Positions 35,969-44,310 of a stretch of DNA of 64,000 bases are shown here, in pieces (the stretch's first letter is position 1; the number at the start of each line of letters is the position of its first letter). The notes beneath the pieces were generated by a model. The model was not told the DNA's origin, did not search any database, and saw only the letters and a list, made by a program, of their open reading frames with translations. The stretch is taken from positions 1 to 64,000 of the forward strand of contig CBIHLM010000004.1 in NCBI GenBank assembly GCA_966210515.1, written 5' to 3'. This stretch comes from Paradesertivirga sp966210515 (GTDB taxonomy: Bacteria > Bacteroidota > Bacteroidia > Sphingobacteriales > Sphingobacteriaceae). Position numbers and translations under genes: made by a program.

Positions 35969-36574
35969 TTATCTAAGTTTAGTGCCTTCGTAGATATCTT
36001 TAAGTGGAATACTTATTTCAAGCGTTGGAATTACCAGAATATCGTTTTCTGCTTTATATTCTTCCAGCTCCCAATGCTGACTTTCATTTAAACGAAAAGT
36101 TTCAATGTTTATTGACTCAGAATCAACCAAAATATATTCCTTGAGTGATGGTATATCCCGATAGAGCTTAAATTTTACACCTCTATCGTAGTTTTGGGTA
36201 GACTCTGATAAAATTTCAATAAGAATGGTGGGTTCTGTTGCTGAAAACGTTTCATCCTGACTAGCAGATGTAAATTCCTTACAAATTATAGAAATATCAG
36301 GGTATGTATAAAGTGTATTTTGAGGAATATGAATTCTTAGATCACTGCCATAAGGTTTACAAGGCTTACCTTTTAATTGGATTCCGAGCTCGGTAAACAA
36401 ATTACTAAAAATCTCATTATGGTTTTGACTGGCGCCTGCCATAGCAAATATCTCACCTTCAAAGAACTCATGTTTCTGTTGAGACTCCTTTTCAAATCGA
36501 AGATATTCTTCTACTGTAAGTATTTTCTTACCATAAGCAATTGCAGGTTCTCTTACTTCAAAATCCATATGCAT
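35969..36574 (-). CDS. Uma2 family putative endonuclease
   Basis: A 201-residue protein of the Uma2 (DUF820) family, predicted PD-(D/E)XK nucleases. Visible elements are LTVEEYLRFEKES, YEFF/HEFFEGEIFAMAGAS (substrate-entry motif), YPDISIIC (metal-binding Asp) and ILIEILSEST...FKLYRDIPSLKEYILVD (Glu and Lys of the nuclease core). It sits between the DNA ligase (37 bp away) and the helicase (32 bp away) on the same strand, so it is part of the ligase operon. Uma2 genes are usually dispersed and duplicated; this one may be cargo or a real partner. An alternative start is at 36568. Confidence 0.85.
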   Translation of the reverse strand: MHMDFEVREPAIAYGKKILTVEEYLRFEKESQQKHEFFEGEIFAMAGASQNHNEIFSNLFTELGIQLKGKPCKPYGSDLRIHIPQNTLYTYPDISIICKEFTSASQDETFSATEPTILIEILSESTQNYDRGVKFKLYRDIPSLKEYILVDSESINIETFRLNESQHWELEEYKAENDILVIPTLEISIPLKDIYEGTKLR

Positions 36575-36611
36575 AAATTAATTAGTAAAAATACATAAAA
36601 ATAATTGGGCT

Positions 36612-38222
36612 TTAAAGCATCGACTTAAGCGTGTTTAAAGTATCGGCATCCTCTATTTTTTTATCATGCCTCCAGCGTAAAATCCGCGGAAACCGTAAGG
36701 CGATGCCGGATTTATGCCTGTTTGATCGATTGATTCCTTCAAAACCAATCTCAAAAACCATTTCCGGTTTAACGGTTCTAACCGGGCCAAATTTCTCGAG
36801 CGTATTTCGCTTTACGAAGGCATCAACCTGCTTAATTTCTTTATCCGTTAAGCCGGAATATGCTTTGGCAAAAGCCACAAGTTTATCGCCATCCCAAACG
36901 GCAAAAGTATAGTCAGTATATAGATCTGCCCGTCGGCCGTGGCCTTTTTGAGCATAGATCATTACAGCATCTACAGAAAGGGGATCAATTTTCCATTTCC
37001 ACCAATCGCCGCGTTTTCTGCCTGTTTGATAAACAGAATCCAACCTTTTAAGCATGAAACCTTCAGCATGATTCTCTCGGGCCTGCAAACGAAGATCATA
37101 TAAATGTTTCCAGTTGTCAAATTCAACAATCGGCGATAGCTGAAAGGTATTTTTGAAAGGATTTATATGATGTAACTTCTCCAGCATCGACCTCCGATGT
37201 TTGAATGGCATCGAGCGAATGTCATCAGCGTCGAACTCCAGGCAGTCGTATGCAATAAATGCCATGGGACTTTCAGCCAAAATCTTTTTAGACAAGTTTT
37301 TGCGCCCGATTCTGGTTTGAAGTACGTTGAACGGCAGCGGTTTATTATCTGCAAAACAGATAGCCTCGCCGTCAAGAACCGTCCCATCCGGAAGCTCCGA
37401 AACGAAGGCATGCAGCTCAGGAAACTTCTCCGTCGCCAGTTCTTCTCCTCTGGTCCATATAAATATTTCACCTTGTCTGAAGATTATCTGCGCTCGTATT
37501 CCATCCCATTTCCACTCGGCCTGCCAGTTTACCGGATCTCCCAAATCCTGCGCAATTTCTTCTGCAGATTTGGCTTTATCCGAGGTTTCCTGTATCGCGT
37601 AAGCAAGGCAAAATGGATAGGGTCTCGAAGCGTCATCCGAGGCATCTTCCTCCTGAATTAGTTTATGAAAGCTGAAAGTATCCGGATTCCAGTTCCCCAT
37701 GATCCGGTGTGTTAAAACGTTAGGCCTTAAACCGGATATTTCAGACAGCGCTTTCACAATTAAGCTCTGAGAAACTCCAATTCTGAAACTTCCCGTCAAT
37801 ATTTTGTTAAAAACAAAACGCTCCTGCTGGTTCATCGACAGCCACGAATTCACCAGCCAGCTCTTACGCTCACCTTCCGTAAAGCTGCTGAGTTCGTTAA
37901 TTTCCCTTATCCATTCTGACAGAGATTTGCCATGACTACTATCACCTTCCGGCAGCAATAATGCTATGGTTTCGCCAAGATCGCCAACTACCTGATAACT
38001 TTCGTCAAACAACCATTGCGGAATGTTTGCCATTTCCTGCGCCCAGGTTTTAACTAAAGTAGAGTTGATTTGCCGCTTGGGTTTCCGACCTGTAAACAGA
38101 GCCAGCGTATGAATTTTATCTTCGTCACAAACGCTAACGAAGTAGTCTTTTAAAACCTCCACTTTCGCATTGGTTTTATTTGTTTCGTCTAACAGAGTAA
38201 AAAGCCGGGCGAAATCTTTCAT
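36612..38222 (-). CDS. ATP-dependent DNA ligase
   Basis: A 536-residue ATP-dependent ligase. An N-terminal DNA-binding domain to about 210 is followed by the nucleotidyltransferase core with motif I EWKWDGIRAQ (adenylated Lys near residue 238), motif III LDGEAICF, motif IV AEGFMLKR and motif V WWKWKID, then an OB domain ending in RFPRILRWRHDK, the motif VI region. This is the ligase of the bacterial ligase-associated DNA damage response (LAD) set. It overlaps the exonuclease gene by 4 bp, so they are co-translated. It joins nicks in repair, separate from the essential NAD-dependent ligase. Confidence 0.95.
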   Translation of the reverse strand: MKDFARLFTLLDETNKTNAKVEVLKDYFVSVCDEDKIHTLALFTGRKPKRQINSTLVKTWAQEMANIPQWLFDESYQVVGDLGETIALLLPEGDSSHGKSLSEWIREINELSSFTEGERKSWLVNSWLSMNQQERFVFNKILTGSFRIGVSQSLIVKALSEISGLRPNVLTHRIMGNWNPDTFSFHKLIQEEDASDDASRPYPFCLAYAIQETSDKAKSAEEIAQDLGDPVNWQAEWKWDGIRAQIIFRQGEIFIWTRGEELATEKFPELHAFVSELPDGTVLDGEAICFADNKPLPFNVLQTRIGRKNLSKKILAESPMAFIAYDCLEFDADDIRSMPFKHRRSMLEKLHHINPFKNTFQLSPIVEFDNWKHLYDLRLQARENHAEGFMLKRLDSVYQTGRKRGDWWKWKIDPLSVDAVMIYAQKGHGRRADLYTDYTFAVWDGDKLVAFAKAYSGLTDKEIKQVDAFVKRNTLEKFGPVRTVKPEMVFEIGFEGINRSNRHKSGIALRFPRILRWRHDKKIEDADTLNTLKSML

Positions 38223-39313
38223 AAGACATCTCCTAAATCTTCTTTTAAAGAGAATGTTTCGCCCTTCGCAGAGTTATCCGAATTTACCGATTCTACATCC
38301 GGCGCAATAAACTCCTCTTCTATCGCTTCATCGTCTCCGTAATTCGTATGTGCCTCGAATGCCCTATACCCACGTTCTGACAGATAACGGGTAAACGACG
38401 CAGTGTAGCCATGGGTAAGCCGTACACACTCGCATCCGGTGGCATCAATAGCTTTTATTAGCCCTTCCCAGTCGGCATGATCTGAAAGAACAAAACCTCT
38501 GTCGGCAGCCATACGTCTCTTTGCTCCGCGAAGCGCCATCCAGCCCGAACAATATCCAAAAGCGTATGGCTGAAACCTCCTTAGCCAGGGCGATCCCAGG
38601 GCAGAAGGGGGACAAATTATTATTGCTTTTTTTAACTGATCCTTTTTTACTTCTGAAGTAATGCGTGTTGCCGGAGGGAGCTTTACGCCATTTCTTTCAA
38701 GCGCGTCATGGGTATTGGCAATAGCGCCATGGAGAAAAATCTTGCCAACGGACAAATCAAGGTGTTGAATAATGCGTTGGGCTTTTCCTAGTGAATAACC
38801 GGCGATAACTGCCACCTTCCCTTCCTCTGCATTTAGCTTCCACCAGTCATTTATATCCTGATGCACCACTGCCGGATCTTTCCATTTATAAACCGGCATC
38901 CCGAACGTGCACTCAGAAATAAACGTATGGCATTTTACCGGTTCAAAGGGGGTTGAAATACCATCGTCTTCAAGTTTATAATCGCCTGAAGCAACCCATA
39001 CTTCTCCTTTATACTCTACCCGAATTTGTGCCGAACCTATTATATGTCCCGCGGGATAAAAAGAGATAGTAACACCATTCTTTTGAACCCGTTCGGCATA
39101 TTCTACCGTTTGAAGCTTAATATCACCCAAGCGGTATTTTAACACTTCACGTGATAAATGATGTGCCAAATAACGTTTATTTCCCCATCTGGCATGGTCT
39201 GAATGCGCGTGTGTGATTACTGCATCGTCAACAGGTTTCCAGGGATCGATGTAAAAGTTACCGGCTTCGCAATATATTCCGCAATCATTAAACTGAAGAA
39301 GTGGTTTGGCCAT
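38219..39313 (-). CDS. ligase-associated DNA damage response exonuclease
   Basis: A 364-residue metallo-beta-lactamase/beta-CASP nuclease. The metal-binding motif is in THAHSDHARWG (HxHxDH) at about 34-44; later ligands are in AGHIIGSAQI, ASGDYKLEDDG and LSDHADWEGL. It is the exonuclease of the LAD operon, related to SNM1/Pso2 nucleases that resect damaged ends and crosslinks. The short C-terminal tail (about 40 residues after SFTRYLSERGYRAFEAHTNY) is acidic. First gene of the operon; its stop overlaps the ligase start. A promoter was not resolved in the 85 bp upstream. Confidence 0.93.
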   Translation of the reverse strand: MAKPLLQFNDCGIYCEAGNFYIDPWKPVDDAVITHAHSDHARWGNKRYLAHHLSREVLKYRLGDIKLQTVEYAERVQKNGVTISFYPAGHIIGSAQIRVEYKGEVWVASGDYKLEDDGISTPFEPVKCHTFISECTFGMPVYKWKDPAVVHQDINDWWKLNAEEGKVAVIAGYSLGKAQRIIQHLDLSVGKIFLHGAIANTHDALERNGVKLPPATRITSEVKKDQLKKAIIICPPSALGSPWLRRFQPYAFGYCSGWMALRGAKRRMAADRGFVLSDHADWEGLIKAIDATGCECVRLTHGYTASFTRYLSERGYRAFEAHTNYGDDEAIEEEFIAPDVESVNSDNSAKGETFSLKEDLGDVL

Positions 39314-39352
39314 AAATATTAAACCTTGAACGGGTATTAAGGTTTTAAAATC

Positions 39353-39378
39353 AAAAAAGCCCGGCTTTCGCCAGGCTT
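39353..39378 (-). terminator. terminator of the tail-specific protease gene
   Basis: On the minus strand AAGCCTGGC-GAAA-GCCGGGCTT with one G-U pair and a GNRA tetraloop, followed by TTTTTT, 20 bp past the stop codon at 39399. Confidence 0.85.
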
Positions 39379-39398
39379 CTTGTAGAAATATTAATCAC

Positions 39399-41645
39399 TT
39401 AATATCTTAAGCTATATTTTCCCGATTCATTTAGATTAATATAATCAGCCATTACTTTCAAGCTCTCATCCTGAATAAAATCATTGTCTTGTTTCGGAGC
39501 CACCTCACCTTTTTTCAAAGGAGGTAATCCTTGCAAGGCCCGGCGCTGATTAGTACGTGTCAAATTAATCGCTTCCTGTTCGTCTCTCTCTTTTTTAAGC
39601 TGAACTTCATTAAGAGTTACAGAATTTTCTTCTTCGCGCTTTTTAAACTGCTGAATATCTTCTAATAAATATTTGTATTCTGTCGATACCTTCATTCTCG
39701 CTTCATGCTGCTTCGCTAAAAGCGGTTTAATCGGATTTAAATTTGACACAGCACTAAATGGAGCAGGCTTGATTCGGTCAAACGGCAAGGCCGAAGGCTC
39801 AGAGCTTTCGCCGTATTTTTCGGCAGGATAAATCATCGGAAACTCGATATCCGGAATTACACCTTTATGTTGGGTACTGCTTCCGTTGATACGATAAAAC
39901 TTAGCCATTGTCAAATTAATCTGTCCGAATTTAGGCGCAGCAGTTGAAGAAACTACATTACCATTATTATTTGATGCGGATCCGCTTTTTGCTTTGAGCA
40001 GAATTTCATCCACCGTGGTGATAAACTTCGACATATCGATGGCAGATTGCACTGTTCCCTTCCCGTATGTTTGAGTCCCCATAATTACACCACGCCCGTA
40101 ATCCTGAATGGCTGCCGCGAATATTTCGGAAGCAGAAGCACTAAAACGATCGATCATTACACCCACCGGACCTGTCCATGCAATGGCAGGGTCATCGTCG
40201 GAGTTTACTTCAATTTTCCGCGTATCTTTAACCTGAACAACCGGACCGGTTTTTATAAATAATCCGGTCAGCTCAATTGCTTCGATTAATGATCCGCCAC
40301 CGTTACTACGCAAGTCGATCACAATACCATCAACATTTTGCTGTTTAAGAGTATCCAGAATAAGCCTCACATCTCTGGTGGTGCTTTTATAATTAGGGTC
40401 TCCTGATTGATATGCTTTGAAATCCAGATAGAAACCAGGAATATCAATTACACCAATTTTATAAGTTTTACCATCAGAAACCACAGTTTTAATAGTTTTT
40501 TTAGCCGATTGCTCTTCAAGTACCACCCTGTCACGAACAATCGAGATTATTTTAGGCTCAGAAGAAAGCTCCTGTCCTGCAGGGATAATTTTTAATCTTA
40601 CTGTAGTTCCTTTTGGACCTTTGATTATTTGAACAGTGTTATCCAGTCGCCATCCGATAATATCTACGAACTCTTCGTTACCTTGGGCAACTGCAATGAT
40701 TCTATCGCCAGCATTTAGTGTTTTTGCTTTAAATGCAGGTCCTCCGGGGACAACAGAGGCTACCTTAACAACTTCATTCTCTAACTGTAAAGTAGCACCA
40801 ATACCAGTGAAACTTCTCGCCATTTCTTCATTAAACTCCTGGGCCTTTGTTGGAACAAGATAATTAGTATGCGGATCTACAGACTGTGTGAAGGAATCCA
40901 TTATTATCTGAAATGCGTCCTGACTGTTTGTCTTCTTCGCTTGAGATAAAAGATTTTGGTACCGCTTCTTTAAGGTTTCGCGGCTTTTAACAAGCGACGT
41001 ATCTTTCTGGCCGGATCCATTGCCCAGGCTATCCACCACCCTCGAATCTGGTCTGACTTTGCCAACTGCCTTGGTGGAGGCGCCGCTAGCAATTCGCAGA
41101 TTTAATAAATCATATTTAATTCTTTTACGCCATAAATCGTCTGCCTCGGCCGTTGATTTTAACCAAGGCAATTTCTCACGATTATACACGTAGACTTCAT
41201 TTTTAGTATAATCAACAGGCTTATCTATTTGAGATATCGAAAATTTAATGCGCTCCTCATAACGTTTTTGAAAAACGTTAAATATTTTAAAGAATGCGCT
41301 TAAATCGCCCGCTCTAAGGTAATCATCTAATTTGGTTCGGTATTGCTGAAACTCTTTCACATCACTTGCAAGTAAGTAATTACGCGAAGGATCAAGTCTT
41401 TTTAAATAACTATCGAAAATTACATTTGACAAAGAGTCGTCAATTTTCACTCGCTTATAGTTGTAAGTTTCCATCACCTTAACCAGTTCTTTTGCAACCA
41501 ACTGCTGCTGGGGTTCCGGAGAAAGATTATTTGAGCCATCTACATTAGTATTTACACGTAAATTGGCTTTGCAGGCGAAGGCTGCCACGATAAACAAAGC
41601 CAAAAATAATTTATTCAGCATCTTTTTAAATGATTTAAAATCCAT
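39399..41645 (-). CDS. prc: Prc-type carboxy-terminal (tail-specific) protease
   Basis: A 748-residue lipoprotein-like periplasmic protease of family S41. The leader KMLNKLFLALFIVAAFAC has a lipobox Cys (about residue 25). An N-terminal helical domain (DSYLKRLDPSRNYLL) leads to a PDZ domain (FTGIGATLQLENEVVKVASVVPGGPAFKA), then the S41 core with SASASEIFAAAIQDYGRG (catalytic Ser) and YGKGTVQ (catalytic Lys), and the C-terminal DUF3340-like helical domain. It degrades proteins with non-polar C-termini and, in relatives, trims cell-wall hydrolases. The start is at 41645, with an ATG nine codons in as an alternative. It is preceded on the same strand by two TPR genes, separated by a terminator. 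Confidence 0.94.
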   Translation of the reverse strand: MDFKSFKKMLNKLFLALFIVAAFACKANLRVNTNVDGSNNLSPEPQQQLVAKELVKVMETYNYKRVKIDDSLSNVIFDSYLKRLDPSRNYLLASDVKEFQQYRTKLDDYLRAGDLSAFFKIFNVFQKRYEERIKFSISQIDKPVDYTKNEVYVYNREKLPWLKSTAEADDLWRKRIKYDLLNLRIASGASTKAVGKVRPDSRVVDSLGNGSGQKDTSLVKSRETLKKRYQNLLSQAKKTNSQDAFQIIMDSFTQSVDPHTNYLVPTKAQEFNEEMARSFTGIGATLQLENEVVKVASVVPGGPAFKAKTLNAGDRIIAVAQGNEEFVDIIGWRLDNTVQIIKGPKGTTVRLKIIPAGQELSSEPKIISIVRDRVVLEEQSAKKTIKTVVSDGKTYKIGVIDIPGFYLDFKAYQSGDPNYKSTTRDVRLILDTLKQQNVDGIVIDLRSNGGGSLIEAIELTGLFIKTGPVVQVKDTRKIEVNSDDDPAIAWTGPVGVMIDRFSASASEIFAAAIQDYGRGVIMGTQTYGKGTVQSAIDMSKFITTVDEILLKAKSGSASNNNGNVVSSTAAPKFGQINLTMAKFYRINGSSTQHKGVIPDIEFPMIYPAEKYGESSEPSALPFDRIKPAPFSAVSNLNPIKPLLAKQHEARMKVSTEYKYLLEDIQQFKKREEENSVTLNEVQLKKERDEQEAINLTRTNQRRALQGLPPLKKGEVAPKQDNDFIQDESLKVMADYINLNESGKYSLRY

Positions 41646-41692
41646 TGTTACCTTAACTCTATCGATTTTTATACCAGAGTTTATATTAAATG

Positions 41693-41724
41693 AAAAAGAG
41701 ACAGTTTTGTTACTGCCTCTTTTG
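41693..41724 (-). terminator. terminator of the TPR gene pair
   Basis: On the minus strand AAGAGGCAG...CTGTCTCTT (one G-U pair) with flanking T residues, 86 bp past the stop at 41810. It separates the TPR genes from the protease gene. Confidence 0.6.
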
Positions 41725-41809
41725 TAAACAAGTATAAATCAAAAATAGTATTTATACCAGTTATAAATTATTTCAAATGAAATAAAATTGCTTTGCAAAG
41801 ACAGGCGAA

Positions 41810-42886
41810 TCAGAGCTTATTGGTTTTTAACCAGGTTTCCCTGAATATGCTGTACTTATCTAAAGCTGCTCCTGCCGCAGGATAATCACCTAACTGGCTA
41901 TATGTTTCGCCCAGATCGGCGTTTATTTCAACCAGCTTAGCCAGGTAATTATTCTTCAAGGCGAGGTCTTCGGCATCCTTATAATCCTGTAAGGCGCCGG
42001 CATAATCACCTAATGCGTTTTTCACTCTTCCTAAACCTGCTAAACTGTTTATCATAGCTTGATTATCGAATAGTTTAACTGCCATTATCTTCGACTGAAT
42101 GTAAAACCACTTTGCTTCCGAATAACGCTTTTGATGAAAATACATATCCGCAAGGCTCTGGAAACAGTTCATCCGACCTACTTTATTTCCCGTACGCTGA
42201 AATAAGGGGAAAGCCTTTTTAAGAATGTAATATTCGCTTTCTTTATATTTTTCCTGCATAAATTTCATTGATGCAATATCAAGATATGCGTTAGCTGCGG
42301 TGGCGGTTTTCTTCAGGCTTAAATTTGCAGATACAAAATGCTCGGCGAATTTTATTGCCAAATCATATTGCCCATTCATTTTGTAAATGGCCGTTAGATT
42401 TTCAGCTATTTTGACGATGCCAGCATTATCCCTGATTATTTCCTTCAACTTTAGAGCCTCATTGAAATAATAAATAGCTTTATCAGGTTGACCGTAGCGT
42501 CCATAGTAAACACCGTATGTACTGTAAATAAGTGCCTGGCTTTTTATATCGCCGGCTTTGATGTAATCGGAAAGCACCTCTTCAAGAGTACCAATCAACC
42601 GTGCATCAGGTTCAATGGCGGTTTCCGTTCTAAGAAGAAGTGTGTTGAGAAGTAATATATTCTGGCGACTGATAAAATCAGCCTGTTCCGTATTTTTCTT
42701 TTTTAATCTGTCGAAAATTAACAACTTTTTTAAAAGGGTGGAATCTACAGGTGGAGGAAGGATAAGTTCGGGGGGGCCGATTAGTACTTTTGGCTTAACC
42801 ATCAGGGTATCAGCAGAAGATGCTGAATTAAATAATAAGACCAATAAAATTAAACTCAAAAAACTTTTTATCATATTTTTCGTCAT
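41810..42886 (-). CDS. exported TPR protein
   Basis: A 358-residue exported protein with a signal segment (IKSFLSLILLVLLFNSASSAD, possibly from the internal ATG at 42874) and about six tetratricopeptide repeats: GVYYGRYGQPDKAIYYFNEAL, YDLAIKFAEHF, YKESEYYILKKAFPLF, RYSEAKWFYIQSK, DYAGALQDYKDAED, DYPAAGAALDKYS. It is a clear paralogue of the TPR protein directly upstream (42934-44163); the region RYSEAKWFYIQ...INSLAGLGRVK is nearly the same in both. Unlike its partner, it has no C-terminal membrane helix. It probably scaffolds a periplasmic complex. Confidence 0.8.
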   Translation of the reverse strand: MTKNMIKSFLSLILLVLLFNSASSADTLMVKPKVLIGPPELILPPPVDSTLLKKLLIFDRLKKKNTEQADFISRQNILLLNTLLLRTETAIEPDARLIGTLEEVLSDYIKAGDIKSQALIYSTYGVYYGRYGQPDKAIYYFNEALKLKEIIRDNAGIVKIAENLTAIYKMNGQYDLAIKFAEHFVSANLSLKKTATAANAYLDIASMKFMQEKYKESEYYILKKAFPLFQRTGNKVGRMNCFQSLADMYFHQKRYSEAKWFYIQSKIMAVKLFDNQAMINSLAGLGRVKNALGDYAGALQDYKDAEDLALKNNYLAKLVEINADLGETYSQLGDYPAAGAALDKYSIFRETWLKTNKL

Positions 42887-42933
42887 GCAGACAAGCTGTA
42901 AAGATAGGCTTTACAACGAACCCGATACATATC

Positions 42934-44163
42934 TTATTTTAACTTCCTTAAAATAAAGAATATAATGATCAGAATAGCAAGGCAAGCGGTAAGGATTTTC
43001 GCAATTAAAAAGTCTTGCGTTTTTTCTACCCGTACAATTGTGGGTGCGTTTCCCTTTAGGTCGGGTACTATTTTTATTCTGGCACTTCTTGCAGAGTCTG
43101 CCTGGGCATTTAAATAATTAGCTACCGAATCTCTTAAGTCTGCGGAAGATTCACTCGCGACTTGGAAGCCGGAAAGATTCCCCATTTCTTTATATAAAAA
43201 AGCATACGCATCTTTTACTTCTGCCAATAAAAACAAATTGCCCCGTTGTGATGACAGTGTCTGAGCCTCTCTAAAATCGCGCGTTGCAAGATTGTAGTCT
43301 CTAATCTTAACTTTTACTCTTCCCAGGTTAATTAAAGAATTAATGATCCCTTCGACATCATTTAATTTCCGTGCTTGTGTATTTGCCTGAATAAAAAACC
43401 ATTTTGCTTCAGAATATCTGCTTTGACTGCGGTAAATTTTAGCCAAAACATCAAAGCAACCGATTCGACCTGCTTGGTAACCTGTTGAGCGAAAAAACGG
43501 CAATGCGCTTTTTAGGATCAGTCTTTCGCCTTTTTTATATTGTTTCTGACGTCTGAAAATTTCAGCCTGTTTCAAATAAGATATGCCCAGACGGGTTTTA
43601 TCGTTTAGTCTATCAAATTCCCTTATTGCATACGAAACATGCCTGCTTGCATCTGAAAGATTATTTTGAGTCAGGGAAATATCAGTTAAATGAAGTGCAA
43701 TCAGGGCAGCCTGATTAAATTTTTCTGTCGATTGATAAAGCTTTTGAGCGGTTTTATAATAATAGGAAGCATCTTTCCAAGCGGCATTCTGCTCGTAAAA
43801 TTTGGCCATAAGTACCAATGCATTTGCCTTTGAGCTTATATTTCCGGTTTGAGTGTAAATCTTTTCCGCGGTAAGAAACTCGGAGAAAGCCTCTTTTGTG
43901 TTGCCAATTCTTAACAAGGCGGAGGCCATACTTACCCTCACATCAGCAACCCAGTTTTCATCCAGATTAGCACTGCGTAATGAAAGTGCTTTCTTTGAAA
44001 ATTCTATGGCTTGATATTCATTGTCAGCTTTCGTCGCATGTTGCTGATAGTAAAGCGCATCTTTCCTTTCTTGAACTACACTTTCTGCTTTATTTAGCGA
44101 GTCCAGAGAATGACCGTCCCGATAGGCGAAGAGAAGAAAAAAGATTAGTAAAATGCGAATCAT
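42934..44163 (-). CDS. TPR protein with C-terminal membrane helix
   Basis: A 409-residue exported protein with a signal peptide (MIRILLIFFLLFAYRDGHS), about six TPR repeats and a C-terminal transmembrane helix (IAKILTACLAILIIIFFILRKLK) that ends the protein. In many Bacteroidota such TPR-plus-helix proteins continue into a histidine kinase or LuxR-type output domain; here the chain stops four residues after the helix. It forms a tandem pair with the paralogue 48 bp downstream on the same strand, probably one operon. The likely topology is a periplasmic TPR domain anchored at the inner membrane. Confidence 0.8.
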   Translation of the reverse strand: MIRILLIFFLLFAYRDGHSLDSLNKAESVVQERKDALYYQQHATKADNEYQAIEFSKKALSLRSANLDENWVADVRVSMASALLRIGNTKEAFSEFLTAEKIYTQTGNISSKANALVLMAKFYEQNAAWKDASYYYKTAQKLYQSTEKFNQAALIALHLTDISLTQNNLSDASRHVSYAIREFDRLNDKTRLGISYLKQAEIFRRQKQYKKGERLILKSALPFFRSTGYQAGRIGCFDVLAKIYRSQSRYSEAKWFFIQANTQARKLNDVEGIINSLINLGRVKVKIRDYNLATRDFREAQTLSSQRGNLFLLAEVKDAYAFLYKEMGNLSGFQVASESSADLRDSVANYLNAQADSARSARIKIVPDLKGNAPTIVRVEKTQDFLIAKILTACLAILIIIFFILRKLK

Positions 44164-44274
44164 TCAAATAAACCCATCAAGTCCGTAAATCTATATCACG
44201 ATGACATGCTTGTCGCGATAACGGTAAAAGGAATATACAAATAACTGAGATTAAATTGACTTGACGAATTCTGT

Positions 44275-44306
44275 AAAAAAGCCCCGGAACGAACCCGGAG
44301 CTTTTT
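44275..44306 (-). terminator. terminator of the GH128-like gene
   Basis: AAAAGCTCCGG-N7-CCGGGGCTTTT (one mismatched pair) followed by T residues on the minus strand, starting 5 bp past the stop of the 1775-residue protein. Confidence 0.75.
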
Positions 44307-44310
44307 ATCT

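Noticed and set aside
35969..38222. A restriction-modification or toxin-antitoxin system built from Uma2 and the DNA ligase
   Set aside because: The ligase, exonuclease and helicase are the known repair set; there is no methyltransferase or antitoxin-like gene.
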